64,000 bases of DNA from Bimastos eiseni (GCA_959347315.1 OY365810.1:2532334-2596333), one strand, 5' to 3'; numbered from the stretch's first letter, positions 1-14,289 are shown. The notes: generated from the sequence alone by a model not told the origin. Translations and numbers: made by a program.

Positions 1-813
1 ATTGCAAAAGGAATCTGCTGTTGACGCACCAAAACCGACATTTATCAAGTCATATATATATAGGCCTACAGGACATGAGTTTGTAACCACAACACAGCTA
101 GGTTTAACTGAAAGTGTCATAAATAGTGCTTCCCGGATACTTGAGTAAAACCCAAAGTCAGGGCCGCCGACAAAAATTATGGGTCCCTTAGCTGAGCATT
201 CACATAATTTTGGGCCCATAGACAGGCAGTCACGGGTCTCTAACTTATCTTTAGGCTTTATGAGAAACTTTACTATGAACCCATCCCGGGCCCATAGAAA
301 GTCACCGGGCACAAGGCTTTTATCCCTTCTGCTCCCTCTCGGCGGGCCTGCCTTGAGTTGTTGGTGGTTGACACCATTATCTGAGACTTGATCACTTACC
401 CGATGGGCGATGTAACCACCGTCTGTATGTTTCGTTGGGTGTTTGGACCATTTGTTTGTATAGTGACAATAGTAATACGCTTATCGTGCGATATCTTTGT
501 TTGACCAGAACTTAAGTGAAACTGTCAAAGCGTCATTATCAACTGGTTAGCATTTAAGCTCGTGAATAAAAATGGAAAGCAAACGTGACCATTTTTGATG
601 CACAGGACTGTAGTTTCTGTCCAACCGGTGGTATATTTAGTCTTTTACTTTTGCATCTATCAGATGTATAAGTACATTGACACAATTGGTCATTCGTCAG
701 TTATATCATGACACAGGAGCTGGTGGTCTTACTAGTTCAGATAAGTAGGTTATTAACTTGAGATACTTCTGAAGAATTTGACAAAAATTCTTATTTGCGG
801 ATAGGACAAAACT

Positions 814-3800
814 ATGCCGTTGAGGTTCTTTATAATGCTCATGTTATGTGTTGATATACGTCATTGTGCCGGTAAGTTCAACTGCAAACTACCCGTGCTC
901 GCACAGCTGTTCGCTATGCGCTACTCTGATGAAGTAATTGTCTTCGAATGATATAATCGCAGACATGATTTGAATGCCAGGCCCCATACATTTGCTGCGA
1001 TGAAATACAGTGATTTGGCTGCACTTAGGCCTATCACATTTTTATATTTACGAATGATCCTACTTCACCATAATAAAGCTTGTCGATACTTATACACATA
1101 AGTCAGTTAATTTGCTAATGATACTTTACACAAATTTACTCGTGTCAAATACGAACTCGACATTAATTATTTCAAGGAAACTTATGAAGTTGTGAATTAT
1201 GTTTGTCGTTAGAAATGCAACAAAGCAGTATCAGAGTCGAGATATGCGTGTGGGAAAGCTTCAAAGCTGACTGTTCAGAAGACGAAGTAATAAAAATTCG
1301 ATCTGCCTTTTATGGACTCATGCGTAGCGAGAGATGTCTTAATGACAATACATCGCTGATCGAATACAACTGTTCTACGGATGTTCAGCTCTTTGTTGAA
1401 AATCGATGTAAAGAAAGAAGCAATTGTGGTATCCAGTTGCCTGATCAACCTCTGGACGCGCTATCTGCCAATTATTGTACTAACTCTCTGCCAAAATATC
1501 TAGAAATCGTCTACGATTGCCACAGTGAAAGTAAGTCCCAATAACGTTTTAGACTGATAAGTTTCGAAACGATAAAATACGACAAGATATTTCGGACAAG
1601 ACATGACCTTTCGCTTTCCTACCAAACCTACAGTTTCCTCACCCTCTACGACTCTTTCTCCTCTTTCCCTCCCCATTCCATTCCGGTCCCTCCCACTCCT
1701 CATGATATTATGTCTACCTGCCCTACCTCTAACCCTTCCCCTTACCCTGTCATCATCACCCCGTACCTTCCTCTAACTGTTCTGCCTTCCTCTTTCTTCC
1801 TTTGCCCCACCAATCGCCCTCCATGTGACACTCTCCTCCCCTATTCCGTCACTGCTATACCATCCAGGCAGGGTCCTAGTGGCACCATGTCACCTCCTTT
1901 CTCAAAGCGTCATTCTCACTGGTTTCTACACAGATGACGCAACGTCGCGCAATGAGAATAGCATCACTCCCACAGAGTAACACACGCAACGACATTTCTA
2001 TTAAATTAACAATTAATGATTAATTTGTTATTGAGACTCCACTAACGAACACCTGTAACTTGGGATAAATCAGTCACCAGGTGTAACCAATCACAGCCCA
2101 GCAAATGGACTGATCTATTGGATATTGACTTGATAAAGGGTTCCATTCGTTAGTATAGGCCTGCATTTCCTGATGCCTTGTGCAATAGACATAGCATAAC
2201 ACAAGGAGGTTAAAGTGGCTCAGAAGACCTTTGTCAACATTATGTGTGGCACGGTGGCCGATCGGTTAGAACCGTCAGCCCGTAGCGTTCGGTGTGCACT
2301 GAGCGACCGGGTCCAACCCTCCAAATCACTGTTTAGGGACCTTGAGCAAGTCCTTCGCGCACAATTGCTCTGCAGTTCAACCGCAATTGCGCCGTCGAGG
2401 CGTATGTATGCACTTCTGAGCAAGAAATGTTGGAAGAAGGGCGATATCAAATTTCGGTAATAAAGGAGTTTATAATGCTCAACAGTTCAACTTGCCTTGC
2501 CACCTCATAAGTGTTGAGATGGTACAGTCATCTAAATCCGTTTTGACGGTTCTTGAAGGAGCGCTACATAAATACTAAGAATGAATGAATGAAAATAAGT
2601 AAGTTGACAGTGTTTTCTCATAGTGTCAATCTGTCCTGAATTCAAACCACCGAAATCCGCTAGAGCTGAGAATACCAGCACAGGATATCGCGTCATCTGC
2701 GCAGAGGATGACACCAATGCATGGGAAGTTACTTGTGTGCAAGGGAAATGGACTCCACAAGGCCCTAGTGGGTGTAGAACAAGAGGTAAATGTTTGGCAT
2801 TGCAAGCTTTGCACTTCTGGTTACGATAAATGATAGTATGATTCTCATTCTCCTTAAGTGCCCACTTTGTTCATTATTTCAATCGAATCTAATTGGTTAT
2901 ATTTCCCAAAATCGTGGTACATAAGTCGTTAGCCGATGGTCGCTTCAAAAATCAAAATCCTTCTCAACAGGTCCGATAAAATTAATACTCTTTAGCTTGT
3001 TAGTTTCAATGGAACATTAGAAGAACTATTGTCTGAGTTTATTTTGGCTGAACTATCAGTATAAGTCGCAACATATGTACTAATCTTTTAAGATAAGCTT
3101 GATGTCTGTTTAAAATAATCCTTGAAGGTATTGAATATAAAAATGTTATATAATTGAATGGGCAACGATTATCTTTATTTGGATAGTGAGTGAAGCCCGT
3201 TAACAGGTAGCTATATATGTATGTATATCGCCATTTATATATCGCCCTACATGAATCTCATAAGTATGTAGCGATTGTTATCTCGAGACAAACGCTTTCC
3301 GCATGCACTAAGCAAGGTTTATTAAACAGCGGCAGAACTCAGACAGATAAAACAGAGATCGGTAACTATTAGATTCTAATAAATGAACAATCTAAGTAAT
3401 CGATGGGCCAATCAATTTACTGTTTGTCAAAATTTTGGATAATTCTAATTCTAATCGGTTATCTGCAATATTTTGCTAATTATAATTTTAATGCATTTGC
3501 AATTCAACTAATCGTTCCCATCTCTGCCATTAAATGATACAACAAAGTCTTGAAACAATTGCAATGCAAAGGCCTCTCTTTACGCACAACAATATCTGAC
3601 TGTTCTGGACAGGTGCAAATCTTGTCATTGTATTTTCAATTATCGGCCTTGGAGTGACCATCATTGTTCTGATCACAACTGTGGTAATTGCAATTAAATA
3701 TTGCATCAAATACCAAACTCAGGGTAAGTAATGGATTATTTAGCCAGCCGTTGTCAATACGTACGACATGCTTTCGGTCAATTCCATTAATCAGTTAATT

Positions 3801-4681
3801 TATTGCGCTGCGCTATCGATGATTAATTATTTTATAGGTGAATGTGTGCAATGATCTTCTGAATCGTTTCAATGAATCGATTCAATAGGTTTAAATCTTT
3901 AATCGATGTAAACAGACACAGTCTGCAAAAGTAAACCACGTGACCTTATGTGGCAATTTGACACGATGTTATGAGATCAACTCTTGTTATATCAGCGCTT
4001 GAGAGCACGGTTTCCTCTTGTTTACCATTTATGATTTGTTACCAAGATAGACAGCAAAGACACAAGTACTAACAGAGGCTTAATGGGAAACTTAAACTGT
4101 CTCTGCAGTAAATATGACCGTTTTATTCATATGCTGACTTATATTCTATATTGATGAAATTATAATGTCATTCTGTATTAGAATATTACTCTAGCATTGT
4201 TGGAATGTTACTTTCTCAATGTTAGAGCAATGTAATTGTTAAACTGGCAATAATATTGTTACACATTAGATAGATGTATCAGGAACATCATTAGGGAAAA
4301 TGTTTTATAAGATCATGTGACTTCATGCACAACTGACCTGTTCATTGAGTTCGATCCTAAGTTAGGTTGCCTTTTGAAGAAGTTAATAGTGTTTTAATTG
4401 TTTCAGAATTGCCCCAATCAATCTACTGTGAAGTTCTCCCTTCTGGAAGCCATGCTGCTATCTACAGCGAGTTAGAAGAACTGAAAATCGCAACAGTGGC
4501 AACACTAAACAGACACACTGAGGATGATCTCGGTCATAAAGTGGGAACAATCGGGGAAAGTGATAACATCTACAGCGTTATAGCTGACACTGCAAATGCG
4601 GAAATGATTGAATTGCAGAAAGACGCGTCTCCTTTATATGCAAATGTCATAGATCGCAGTGCTACAAAACACGCTTTATAA
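814..4681 (+). CDS. Gene 1: lectin-sushi transmembrane receptor with four-tyrosine tail
   Basis: Five exons: 814-871, 1213-1530, 2624-2785, 3613-3723, 4407-4681. All have GT-AG borders and phase-1 junctions, giving 307 residues. Exon 1 is a signal peptide beginning MPLRFFIML. Exon 2 is a SUEL/rhamnose-binding lectin domain (Gal_Lectin family): it has the AFYG and KYLEIVYDC blocks and the expected cysteine spacing. Exon 3 has four cysteines in the sushi/CCP order, with VTCVQGKW before the last cysteine. Exon 4 is one uncharged membrane helix (residues about 183-210) followed by KYCIKY. Exon 5 is the cytoplasmic tail with YCEV, YSEL, YSVI and YANV; SIYCEV fits the ITIM consensus, and YCEV-YSEL have ITAM-like spacing. 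A probable cell-surface recognition receptor. Domain calls are from sequence; signalling is inferred from motifs. A tRNA-SINE sits in intron 2. Confidence 0.83.
2247..2460 (+). mobile_element. tRNA-derived SINE, copy 1
   Basis: The head reads GTGGCCGATCGGTTAGA (A-box-like), followed about 45 bases later by a B-box-like GGGTCCAACCCT. The tail ends in ATCAAATTTCGGTAATAAA. The same order and nearly the same tail occur on the - strand at 10936-11141, and a shorter version on the - strand at 61190-61305. It lies in intron 2 of gene 1. Confidence 0.65.
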
Positions 4682-4787
4682 GCCTATGCAGTAGCATTTG
4701 ACTTTTTTCTTTTAGAATCTTGGTTACATCATTTGCAAGAGTTCTTTGAGTTCGCATGGTTTTGACCTATTATTTGGACAATCTACA

Positions 4788-4793
4788 AATAAA
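4788..4793 (+). promoter_or_regulatory. Poly(A) signal of gene 1
   Basis: AATAAA lies 107 bases after the stop codon of gene 1, a normal distance for a 3' end. No other consensus signal is seen between it and the stop. Confidence 0.6.
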
Positions 4794-4799
4794 TACAGC

Positions 4800-6750
4800 A
4801 GTAGTCTTATAATTTCTTTCGATTTATACTCTTGTCTTTATTAAGGTCTTTCGTTTCATCACAAAAGTCGCTCTTGGTTAGAGTGAGTGAAATTGTTGTG
4901 TACTAAAATTATAAAATATCAAGGGTATGTCTACTGTCAAATCCTTTACAAATTATCAGTAATTATTAGGTCGTTAAAAATTTGAAAAATTGATGAGACG
5001 ATTAATTATCTTTGGTTTCGACATAGATGTACAGTAAAACATTTAGCAACCAACTATCACTATTATAATCTCGAAAATAACGAGGCTCTATTAAAATGAG
5101 TAGGCCTACTTGCATGTTCACGAGCGCTGCGTCATGTTAGAGGTGTAGTAGGCCCCACAAAGATGCCGAATGAACATGTTGCATTAAAGGTTTGTCAAAC
5201 TCCTTACATGTACTTTGTATACAATACACAGCGTTGCCAACTTAATCGGACGTTGAATGCAAGTTTAGTATCAAAGTATACAATGTAGTTTGTACGCTGA
5301 CTTGCTGTAAGGCTGTGTAAGATCAGCGAATTTCACGAACTAAGCATGGTTAAGTTCTTAATGAATGCAAATAAGCTGCTAACTATCAAAACACGATTTT
5401 GCACACAATAAAATTGTATTGCCGTGCAATAGAAAATTGAAATGATCCTTATAGTATACACTCATCATCAGAGTTTATTCACCCTTTGGAACTGATTTGA
5501 AGCATTGGAACGTTTGTGGTGAGGTGGGATATAATGTAAAATACATGTAGGCCTACCTCAATACCTATTCTTAACTAATTTGGAAGTCTAATGGAACAAA
5601 ATGACAATTCTACATGTAAGTACTATTATTTCGAGTTTTGTTGGCAACAAAAGGGATCCATTGTTAATACCAATTAAATTAGGACCAAAACAGTATCTTG
5701 GCGTGATAGACAGTTCTTGCATGTGAACAGTTTCCGATTTTGAGTTTCAATTTCAAACTATCTGTTGAAATAATATAATTCATAAGGACTTGTAACCTTT
5801 CTACATTAAATCAAACTGATTTTGTTACTTTACAAACGTTGACTTTAACACTTGTGAGATGATGAGTTATAGTTTAATAATCGTTTAATGATAGAAGCGG
5901 AGAGTATAGGCCTTCATAAGCGGTTAGAGATAAAGTGATCAAAGTTCTCCACAAGATCTCTTGCCGCTCCTCCTCGTCTCGTATGTAACAGCCCCGATCC
6001 TCCGTTCGCCCCTTATAGGCCTATATGTCCCTTACCTCAGACGTTGGTCCCTCTTTTGCCGCCATCTTATTGGACGATCATTGGGTCCATTTCGCATCGT
6101 ATTTTCGCTTCCTGGCGTTGGACCGTTTAAATGGACAGGTGAAATTAAGGGTCGGTAAATTGCCTCTCCCTCCCGCCCTCCCGCCCTCCCGCTAAGCGGT
6201 TTTGCTAGCGTCTAATTAGTCCTCGATTATTGCTGGTTTGACGAATCGATGAACCTTCATCATACATGCAGGCAAAGCTGAAAATCTGAAAATGTCCGCT
6301 TTTATAATTATGTTTGTGCCATTGGACATTGAATGTTATTTGATGGCAGATTTTAATGAGTTTACACTAGCATGTTGAAGGAAATCATTTTGACAATGTA
6401 GCCTCTATACCACTGGATGACGGTTTATTTTGAAAAGTTCTATATGCGCATGTTGCGAGGAATTGTTGGATGTGGAATGTGCACCTTGGAGACATATCCT
6501 GGGATAACAAGTCTATAATTATGTCTTACAAACTTCCCATGTGACTTTCGTTTCTTGGTTACTTTGGAGATCCTTATACTATACGGAGTCGGAGTGACGC
6601 TTACAATGCTTAGGCTTACAGCGTCCTCCTTCGTCTGACATTCCGGCTTGCTGTACCCTCCTTGGGCAATCTGTAAAATCTATTAACCTTAAGTTGGCTA
6701 CGCTGGAGTTAGCGTTGTATGTCCTCTGGTGTACTTACGTAACTGTCAGC
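4800..6750. other. Intergenic stretch without a recognised gene
   Basis: AT-rich spacer between the convergent genes 1 and A. No exon with a supported reading frame is seen. A short CCCTCCCG tandem lies at about 6166-6192. AATAAA on the - strand at 6424-6429 could be the poly(A) signal of gene A. Confidence 0.5.
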
Positions 6751-6753
6751 ACT

Positions 6754-9700
6754 CTAATGGGAAATAGTGTCCAGGTCTATAGCTTCTGCGTTATCTACGC
6801 TTAAATAAATTGCTGGTGCAGAGATAACGCGCACACCCGATAATTTTGAGTAATTGAGTGATTGCTGGTATGCTGGATCATCTGTTCCAACCTCGGGTTC
6901 AACCGATAGGTCCAGTTCGAGATAAGTCGCTGGTGGAGTTGTCACTCCCATTGCATTTTCATCGATCTCATCGTAGTGATCGAGAGAACGTTCGGTCTGA
7001 TGGATCTTAGCAAGACCTACCATCAATAAAATAAATATTTTGTTAATGAGACCGATGACATAAACAATACTTCTTGACTAGGTCCTATTGATACATAGTT
7101 TCTAGTGATTTTCAATCGGAGGTGCAGTAAGGCTGATGAACTAATATTAGAGGTGTAATGGCAATAATTGTAATTACTATTTAGGCAACGTTGCTGGCGT
7201 TAATGTTATTGCCTAATACAATGGTTATTAGTATTCATATATGAAACGGTATTCATGTTCTTCTCGATGCTATTATAGTTGAGCCAATGTATGGCACAGT
7301 CGGACTGCAGCCATGCTAAAGTCTTGTCATGTTGAATAGTATTTTGTGTTTCGATTCATAGTTAATTCCTTTCCACACTGGTAACTGCTGAAACCAGAAT
7401 GTCCCGTGTGCCATGATACAGATGCACAATGGCCAGTCGGCCAATAATACATACGCTAAAACTAACGAGGAAGGTTGTCATATACATTTCGTGTGACTAA
7501 GGGCTACATGTTATTTAAAGTAACAAGTTTTGTGTGTACAGAATAGTCGAAATGCATTGATTTTAAAATATTGCAATATATAATGACTTCTTACCATTTT
7601 TTCGCTTGCAAAGTCTGTATGTTAACACTGTAACAATAAAAACCACGATACATGCAGCTGCTGTCAACAACACGGAGAGGAGTATATTGCTGTGAGGTTC
7701 CAACGGTGTCAACACTGAAATTAAACCATCTCAAAAAGGTTTGCGTATTCGCATAGTCTCGTATTTGAAAATGTATAAAGAGGCTCTCACGGCAGAGCCT
7801 GTCAGAGGCTCGATAAGCGTGAGAGCCCTAAGGAAATAGGAATGATTTCAGGAAATCAAGCGATGGGGAAGATACCCGGGCAAGATTTTGCTACGGATTA
7901 AGAGATCCTTCATGAAAGAAAGGCACAGAGAAGTAAAAAAACGCGGTTCTGAGGTTATAGCAATCTCCCGAAAGAATGGAACTGAGGGATGAAGTGAGCA
8001 AGGGGAGGTTACGCATGAGGTACCAGGTAGCAGATATAATATTTCGGAGCCGTTGAGTTTTTCAGACGATAAGCATAGCCTCGAATTTAATATGAGAGGA
8101 AACAACGCAGCCAGAGTAGAATACAAAAGGTGTGAAATATTATTTCTAAGTTTCTCTACACAGGAAATAGAATAGAAGCAGAGAGGTTCTGAGAGTAACA
8201 CTAGGTGTCAAAATAGATTAAAGAATGGCGAAATACCACATACATGTGTAGGCCTATATTGAGCTTGACAATATAATTTATAAATCAGAGATAGGGACAA
8301 TGGAATATAATAATTGAAGAAGCAGAAATGGAAAAGTTCTATACATTTGAAATGTGGCCATTGTGAAGACTGGCCAAGATAGGCTGTATAAATGAATTTA
8401 TGTAAGGCTTATCTGTCTGCTAGCGGTGTCCAAAGCATTATTCTTATGAATTGTCTGACAAAGAGGATTTTTTCAACCCGAATTATTGATCATTGGAAGT
8501 CATTTGCTCAGATTAGGCAGGCTATAGTGCGAATTAATAAGACTTCAATGAATTATAACAAATTATCAAAGCATAAAATAATGGCCCACCGGCTGCGGAT
8601 GATACTTTAACCAACTTCCCTTTAACTCGGCAGGTTTTGCCTTGCATCTCGCATTCAGCTTCACACATGTGCCAACCGAGTCTGGTAGTCGACAGAGTTT
8701 GATTATCTGAGACGATGATTTCATTCACTCCATCGAACCATTTCCATTTGTAGCTGCACGTCAGACTGCCATTGATGGAACAGCTGACTTCATCGCCTAT
8801 AAGATGCTCGGCCTTAACATCATCATTCAGTACATCTAGACATATACAAGAAGCAGTTGGGTTATAATCATTTATAGAAATTCTAACGTCGATCACATAC
8901 AAAGTTGAAGTCTTTTTTCTGGTTTCTAAGAGCGATACTTTTAACTTTCAATGACAAGGAAATCCTTTCATTTGTGAATGTCTCTTTCGACAAAGATGTC
9001 TTGCAATCGGTGTTCTCTGTAACTCTGTTAATTTGAACTCAATTATTAATATATTTGTGACACTTTGGCAGGATAATTTCTCTATCATAGACTGAGCAGG
9101 TGGTCGTCTTCGTGTTCTGGTATTATGAAGAGATCACATTGGTGACAAACATAATAGCTAGCGTTTGAATAATAGAGCGCAACTGTGACCATCGGTGATT
9201 AACAATTTGCCCAGTGATATTACTATATTATTACCGACAATTAGTTTATTCAAGAGAGCCCCCCAAAGTACTTGTTAATACAAAGTTAAACTCATGTCTT
9301 TAGTTTCAGGACCCTAAATACATGTAGGTTACATTATGCATGGTGCCCATCCATTAACTCTTGCTTGCATCTCCTTTCCTCTTTCTTCTTTTTTCTTTCA
9401 TCTTGTTTAATTCTATCTGTGTTCGTGTTTTAGTTTCGTAATTCTTATCATAATTTTTAACATAGTCTACTCATTGCTATTTATTTAATTAAGTTGTTGC
9501 TTGTACTGTTATCTCATAAAACTGTTATTTGCTAAACAAGCATAACATTCCGCCATCTATCTACATGTATCTATTGTGTAAAAGGGAACCCATCAATATC
9601 GGGAAATATGTCCCTTTTGGATCACCCATTGCTGAGCATCATACCGAGATGTTAGTACTCTGATGATAAGACTTTCTCTATCATGTATGTTTATTTTGTA

Positions 9701-11564
9701 CTGACCTCGATTGATTGATATTTCAATAATAAAATGGTTTCGATTGATTGATTTGATTTGAACCCATGGCAATTGCTTTCTCTAACGCCTCAGTAACCGC
9801 ACAAGGACTGATGACTTAGGCCAAGGTCTGAGCCTTTTCTCCTGACACACTGGACTTTCTTGACCAGGACATCCTTGATTAATACGAGTACAGCTTCTAG
9901 AGCCCCATCACAAACTGTCTTATTCAATTAGTAGACGATTTGGATAAGTCGTTTGATATGATACAAATTACACCAACTGTAAAAGAATTGTGAATACATG
10001 TATTATCATAAAAATAGTATGATTAATGGACACACCCACATCGTAAACTTACATAGAATTTCTTTGATGTCAATGGTGCACTTATAATTTGATGTGATCG
10101 CACAGCTGTATGATGAGCCACGATAGTCTATGTTAGTTATAGTGAGATTGCATGCGACGCGATTGGTTGAGTTCTCGCAATAAATTCCCCTGTCAGTGTA
10201 TTTGTCTCCTCCTTGCTTCGTCCATATTAAGATTGGTGGAATATTGCCATGAAAGACCACACTGCAGGACAATCGCACTTCATCAGGTTCTATTCCGCAC
10301 GTATTTGGTCCAACAACCCCTATTGGATTCACGTTTGACTGACATAATGGCTCCGATTCTGAAAGACAGATTACAAGTTACTCAAATTAATTTTGCCATT
10401 CAAAGTTTGTGGCACCAAAATGTTCATAATAGTGTGACAAACACATTCCAGTAAGATAGAATGAAAATAAATGTTGAGGGTCTTTAGACAACTGTCATTC
10501 GTCTAAGACTTATTTGCTATAATTAACATGAGCTCGATATAAACAGAATCAAACAAACTGATTATAAATGAATAATACACTTTCTCCACCATTAAAAATT
10601 GATGAAACATACTGTTCATATAATTACTGATCTTCGTTTCGAACATAGAACATTAAAAAAATTGGTTCTGCAAGACTTGTGGATTGTGAAAAGGTTTGGA
10701 TATATAATAAAGTCTGGGTAGACAACATTACAGTTCTCAACAAGGAAATAAGAAGAATTTGCCTATAACTATTCCTGGAACGGGCGGATTATTGGACCTG
10801 GCAACGGTTTAATTACCGAAATAAATAATTGCCGACATTTATATAAGAATTGTTTTACTTTGAGACCATGTCCAATGAGGAGTGTAGCCGCAAATTGTTT
10901 TTCTGGTTACGCTATTCCAGGATGCGATTTGTTTTGGCTTTTTTATTACCGAAATTTGATACCGTCCTTCTTCCAACATTTGTTTCTCAGAAATGCATAT
11001 ACACGCAGTTGTACTGCAGAGCAATTGTGCGCGATGGACTTGTTCAAGGTCCCGATACAGTGACTCCTCGGACGAGGGTCGAACCCGCTCGCTCAGCGCA
11101 CACTGAACGTTACGGGCTGACTGCTCTAACCTACCGGTCATTCTATAAATGGTTTTGTGAACCATTAAAAGTTCCTTTTTGACCATGTTATAATAAACAA
11201 TAATTATTAGCATCTTTAAAATGTATTAACAAACCTAGAACAACTAGCTCGGCAGAAGCGCTGCCGTTGCCACTCCATCCATTGTCAAGGCAGATGTACC
11301 TTCCCGCATCGTCTCTTTCCACGATAGGAAAACGTAAATTGTATGCTCCCGATGCATTGTTTCGGTCGATATCCAGTCGGTCTGTGTATGGTGGATGGAT
11401 TTCCTTGTATCCATAGATGAAACTGATTTCATCCTCTAAAGCTCCGATTGGATAAAAGTACCAGTGAATTTCGTTCGAGATGGTCATTGTTGAGCAGTTA
11501 AAATACGTCGATTGACCAACCATTGCGACGGTGTTAAGTGGTAAAACACGGAGACTACAATATA
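6754..11564 (-). CDS. Gene A: three-Ig receptor with tyrosine-rich tail (signal exon not found)
   Basis: Exons in transcript order: 11564-11235 (Ig1), 10358-10053 (Ig2), 8835-8590 (Ig3), 7714-7595 (TM), 7016-6754 (tail). All are phase 1-1. Ig1 is V-like: YFNC, IHWY, and DDAGRYIC on the F strand. Ig2 has SCSVVFHGNIPPILIW. Ig3 has the cluster's five-cysteine pattern, with CSYKWKW and MCEAEC. The TM exon carries ILLSVLLTAAACIVVFIV, then basic residues. The tail (about 87 residues) has YDEI, TYLEL, YSKL and YLSV; LNYSKL fits the ITIM consensus. YDEID is shared with gene E. A phase-1 signal-peptide exon should lie upstream, but none is convincing up to 15 kb. The Ig3 donor (GTGGGC) is weak. Either a receptor with a distant first exon, or a gene that has lost it. 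Confidence 0.72.
9500..9770 (+). repeat. Possible LINE 3' end with GATT repeats
   Basis: A stretch ending in AATAATAAAATGG followed by repeated GATTGATT, in the intron between Ig2 and Ig3 of gene A. The short tandem 3' end is typical of non-LTR element tails. No coding remnant is visible. Confidence 0.3.
10936..11141 (-). mobile_element. tRNA-derived SINE, copy 2
   Basis: On the - strand: a tRNA-like head with GGTAGGTTAGAGC, a perfect B box GGTTCGACCC, then a body and tail matching the copy at 2247-2460, ending AAATTTCGGTAATAAAAAA. It sits in the intron between Ig1 and Ig2 of gene A. Confidence 0.7.
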
Positions 11565-11569
11565 CTGTA

Positions 11570-14285
11570 ACAAAAACACCATGATACTTAGCCTACTTTG
11601 GAAGTGTGGACGTTTACGTGTGAGAAGGAGTTCCTTAAGCTAGTCCTAAGCGGCTTCCATGTGAAGTGCTATCGACTACATATGTATTAGCATCGGCATA
11701 ATTATATAAAAGAGCGGCTCAACGGCAAATTGTCTTTCTTGCCAAATGGTCGTTCCACCGTGTATCTTCCAGATCCTCTAGATGTGAGCGTGAAATTTGG
11801 ACCACTGTGGGAAGCCAGTTGCGTCAGTGTCAAAAGTCAGTCACTATAGTTTCGATCGCATGCAGTCACATGGCCTAGGCAACTTGCAAATAAAATCTCT
11901 CTAGAACTCACAAATTCCTTGTCAAAGCCGAAAAAAATGTCCGGCACGCCTGGCACTTGACAACTCGATGTTAGAAGTTACTCAGCGAATTCTGCGTATA
12001 GATTAAAACATTCGTTAAAATGACGCAGAGGCCGATAACTGTTATGGACACTAACCGTATTCGACGCAGGCAAGAATTAATAGATATGACATTTTAGATT
12101 CCCTGCAACTTTCAAGTGAGAATAAAACTTGAAGTAGGCCTTAGTATGACACATGGGCCTATCCTTCAAAGTATGCCTGGTTATTGATTAAATCCAGACG
12201 GTGCTTCAGAAACAACTTCTCTCAACATTGCAGCACGCATACGTTCTGTCAAAATTGAAATGGGTAAACTTGTATACAGTCGGAATACGGAAGCCTCAAT
12301 GATAATCTTAGAACGTCACATTCAACTGAGGAAACAAAATGATTGATTGTACAAAATGCAAGAGCATATGAAAAGGAAAGTATATTTGCGGTGCCCATTG
12401 TTATTGCAGGATTTACTGGGCTAGCGCTTTAAGTCAAATAGATTGTCTGAGGTACAGTGAAACCTGCATGGGCTATAATTAGTCATCAACCGAAATAGCA
12501 GATAAGAGAAACCTAGTTTTAAAATGAAATGAAATAGGCTATTGTGTCCATGTACATTTACCAGTGGCGAACATAATGCATCAGGCAAGTATTTAATCAT
12601 TTAATCACCTTCATTTATGTTAAAACTAAATGCTGAATATTCTTATATTATTGTGCACTTGTTACGCGTGAAAGATCACTTAATCTGAACCCGAGATAGG
12701 CCTACACGCGTCGCGCCAAGCAATTGACTGTGTCTATTGTGAAATAACATGACATGATATCAAATCCAATACGTGACCAGCGGTGAGAGGTAGATTTCTT
12801 AAAGAATTATTTCCTTGAAGTCAAATTCATTACGATAATTTATATAGCGCCTCTTCGAGGTCATTTCGCAGCGGAAAAGAACTGTCTCAGGGCTTCAATA
12901 AATTGCATCTGAGTAAACCCTGCGCATTAAGCCTATGATACCATTAGGGCCAACAAAACAGAAAGCGCGATGGTGTCTATTTGCAGTTCACGTTTGGAAA
13001 ACGAGGAGTTCACCATTATTTAATGGGTTCCATTAGCATGCAATGGTTGATGGTGAACCTCTGAAGCGGGTTTCTACCCTTGTCTGTAATGTATTGCGTA
13101 AAATCTTGTTTCATGTCTTCGTTTAGATTAAATGCTAAATCTATTCTTATTTTTACGGTATTTGACCGATGACCTCTTTGCCTTCAATATTATCAGCAAC
13201 ACAATCGAGACATTCGAACGTAGGCTTACATGTGCGTGTATGCTGGAATTCTTTCTACCGTCTTGAATTTTTCAGGTTCAGGAAATTGATATGTTATAAA
13301 TAGTTTTGATAATGTCCTGGGCAAACTGAATTAAAAATTTCTTGTGAAGGTTCGTAGTAGTAAATTGTATTTCCTTTGTGCGTTTCTCAAAATGTTGCTA
13401 TTCATGATCTACTGGGAACATGTATAAGATAAGTACCGAAATGATGATATGCCTATCATCGCATATCATCGTTGTTATGGATGCGTCGTTAAATAAGCTT
13501 ATATCAATCGAATGTCGAATGATTGCCTTTCATAATTATGAATTCATGAATAAACATTTTGCCATGCTCAAGTATACATTAAGTTTGATTACCTGTGTAC
13601 ATTGAGCTGATTGACCGCTGACTTTAATGCTTTGCTTTTATTTTCGCTTTTCTCTGTTTTATCGTCTGTGGGCCTATGTTTATCAGCCCCACTAGGCGTA
13701 ATAAGGATGAACATTAATATTACTCCATCTTTTTTCATAGACTGATAAATGGTTACCCAATTGCATTTAGTTAACCATATAAATTTGATTGTTTAACTGA
13801 TCGTCCAGCCTCGTGAACGTCTGAACGTCTTTACTCTTCTTGGCGTCGTGTGCCATGAATTTGTATGGACTTTCTCATTATGAGCGGCGCATTATATCTC
13901 TGCGCCCGATCATTGGACCTCAGTTTTCAACAGCCCGTATGAAGTACTGCTACTGGATTGGGTCATATCTGTCAATATGCTACAATTATCAGGAAGCTAT
14001 TACACAAATATGGCAAGAGAAAGAAATAAAAATGAATAGAATGGGGACTAGGAAAGAAATACATAAGTTATTGTACGATTACATAATAGATAATTCTGTG
14101 TGTAGGCCTAATCAACGCACACTGTCCACTTTAAATATGAGATAACAATATTAATAAAAACCCAATAAATAGTACAGATAAAGTCACAGTTTGTGCTTAA
14201 TGATGGTTGACAAATCTGTTTGGATTAGAAAATCAGCATTTGCTTACTAAAATTATTTTAAATTTGATAAAGAATATTCATTGCG
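11570..14285. other. Gene-free stretch upstream of gene A
   Basis: No exon with a credible splice context was found on either strand. The expected signal-peptide exon of gene A was looked for here and not seen. A repeat word ATTTATATAGCGCCTCTTCG lies at about 12838; similar words occur at 31226, 42377 and 56390 and look like ends of dispersed repeats. Confidence 0.45.
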
Positions 14286-14289
14286 TTAT

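Noticed and set aside
1500..1937. Frames on both strands after the lectin exon of gene 1
   Set aside because: Low-complexity pyrimidine-rich intron sequence following a clear donor at 1531.
13840..14145. 101-residue + strand frame
   Set aside because: No domain, signal or splice context; probably chance in AT-rich DNA.
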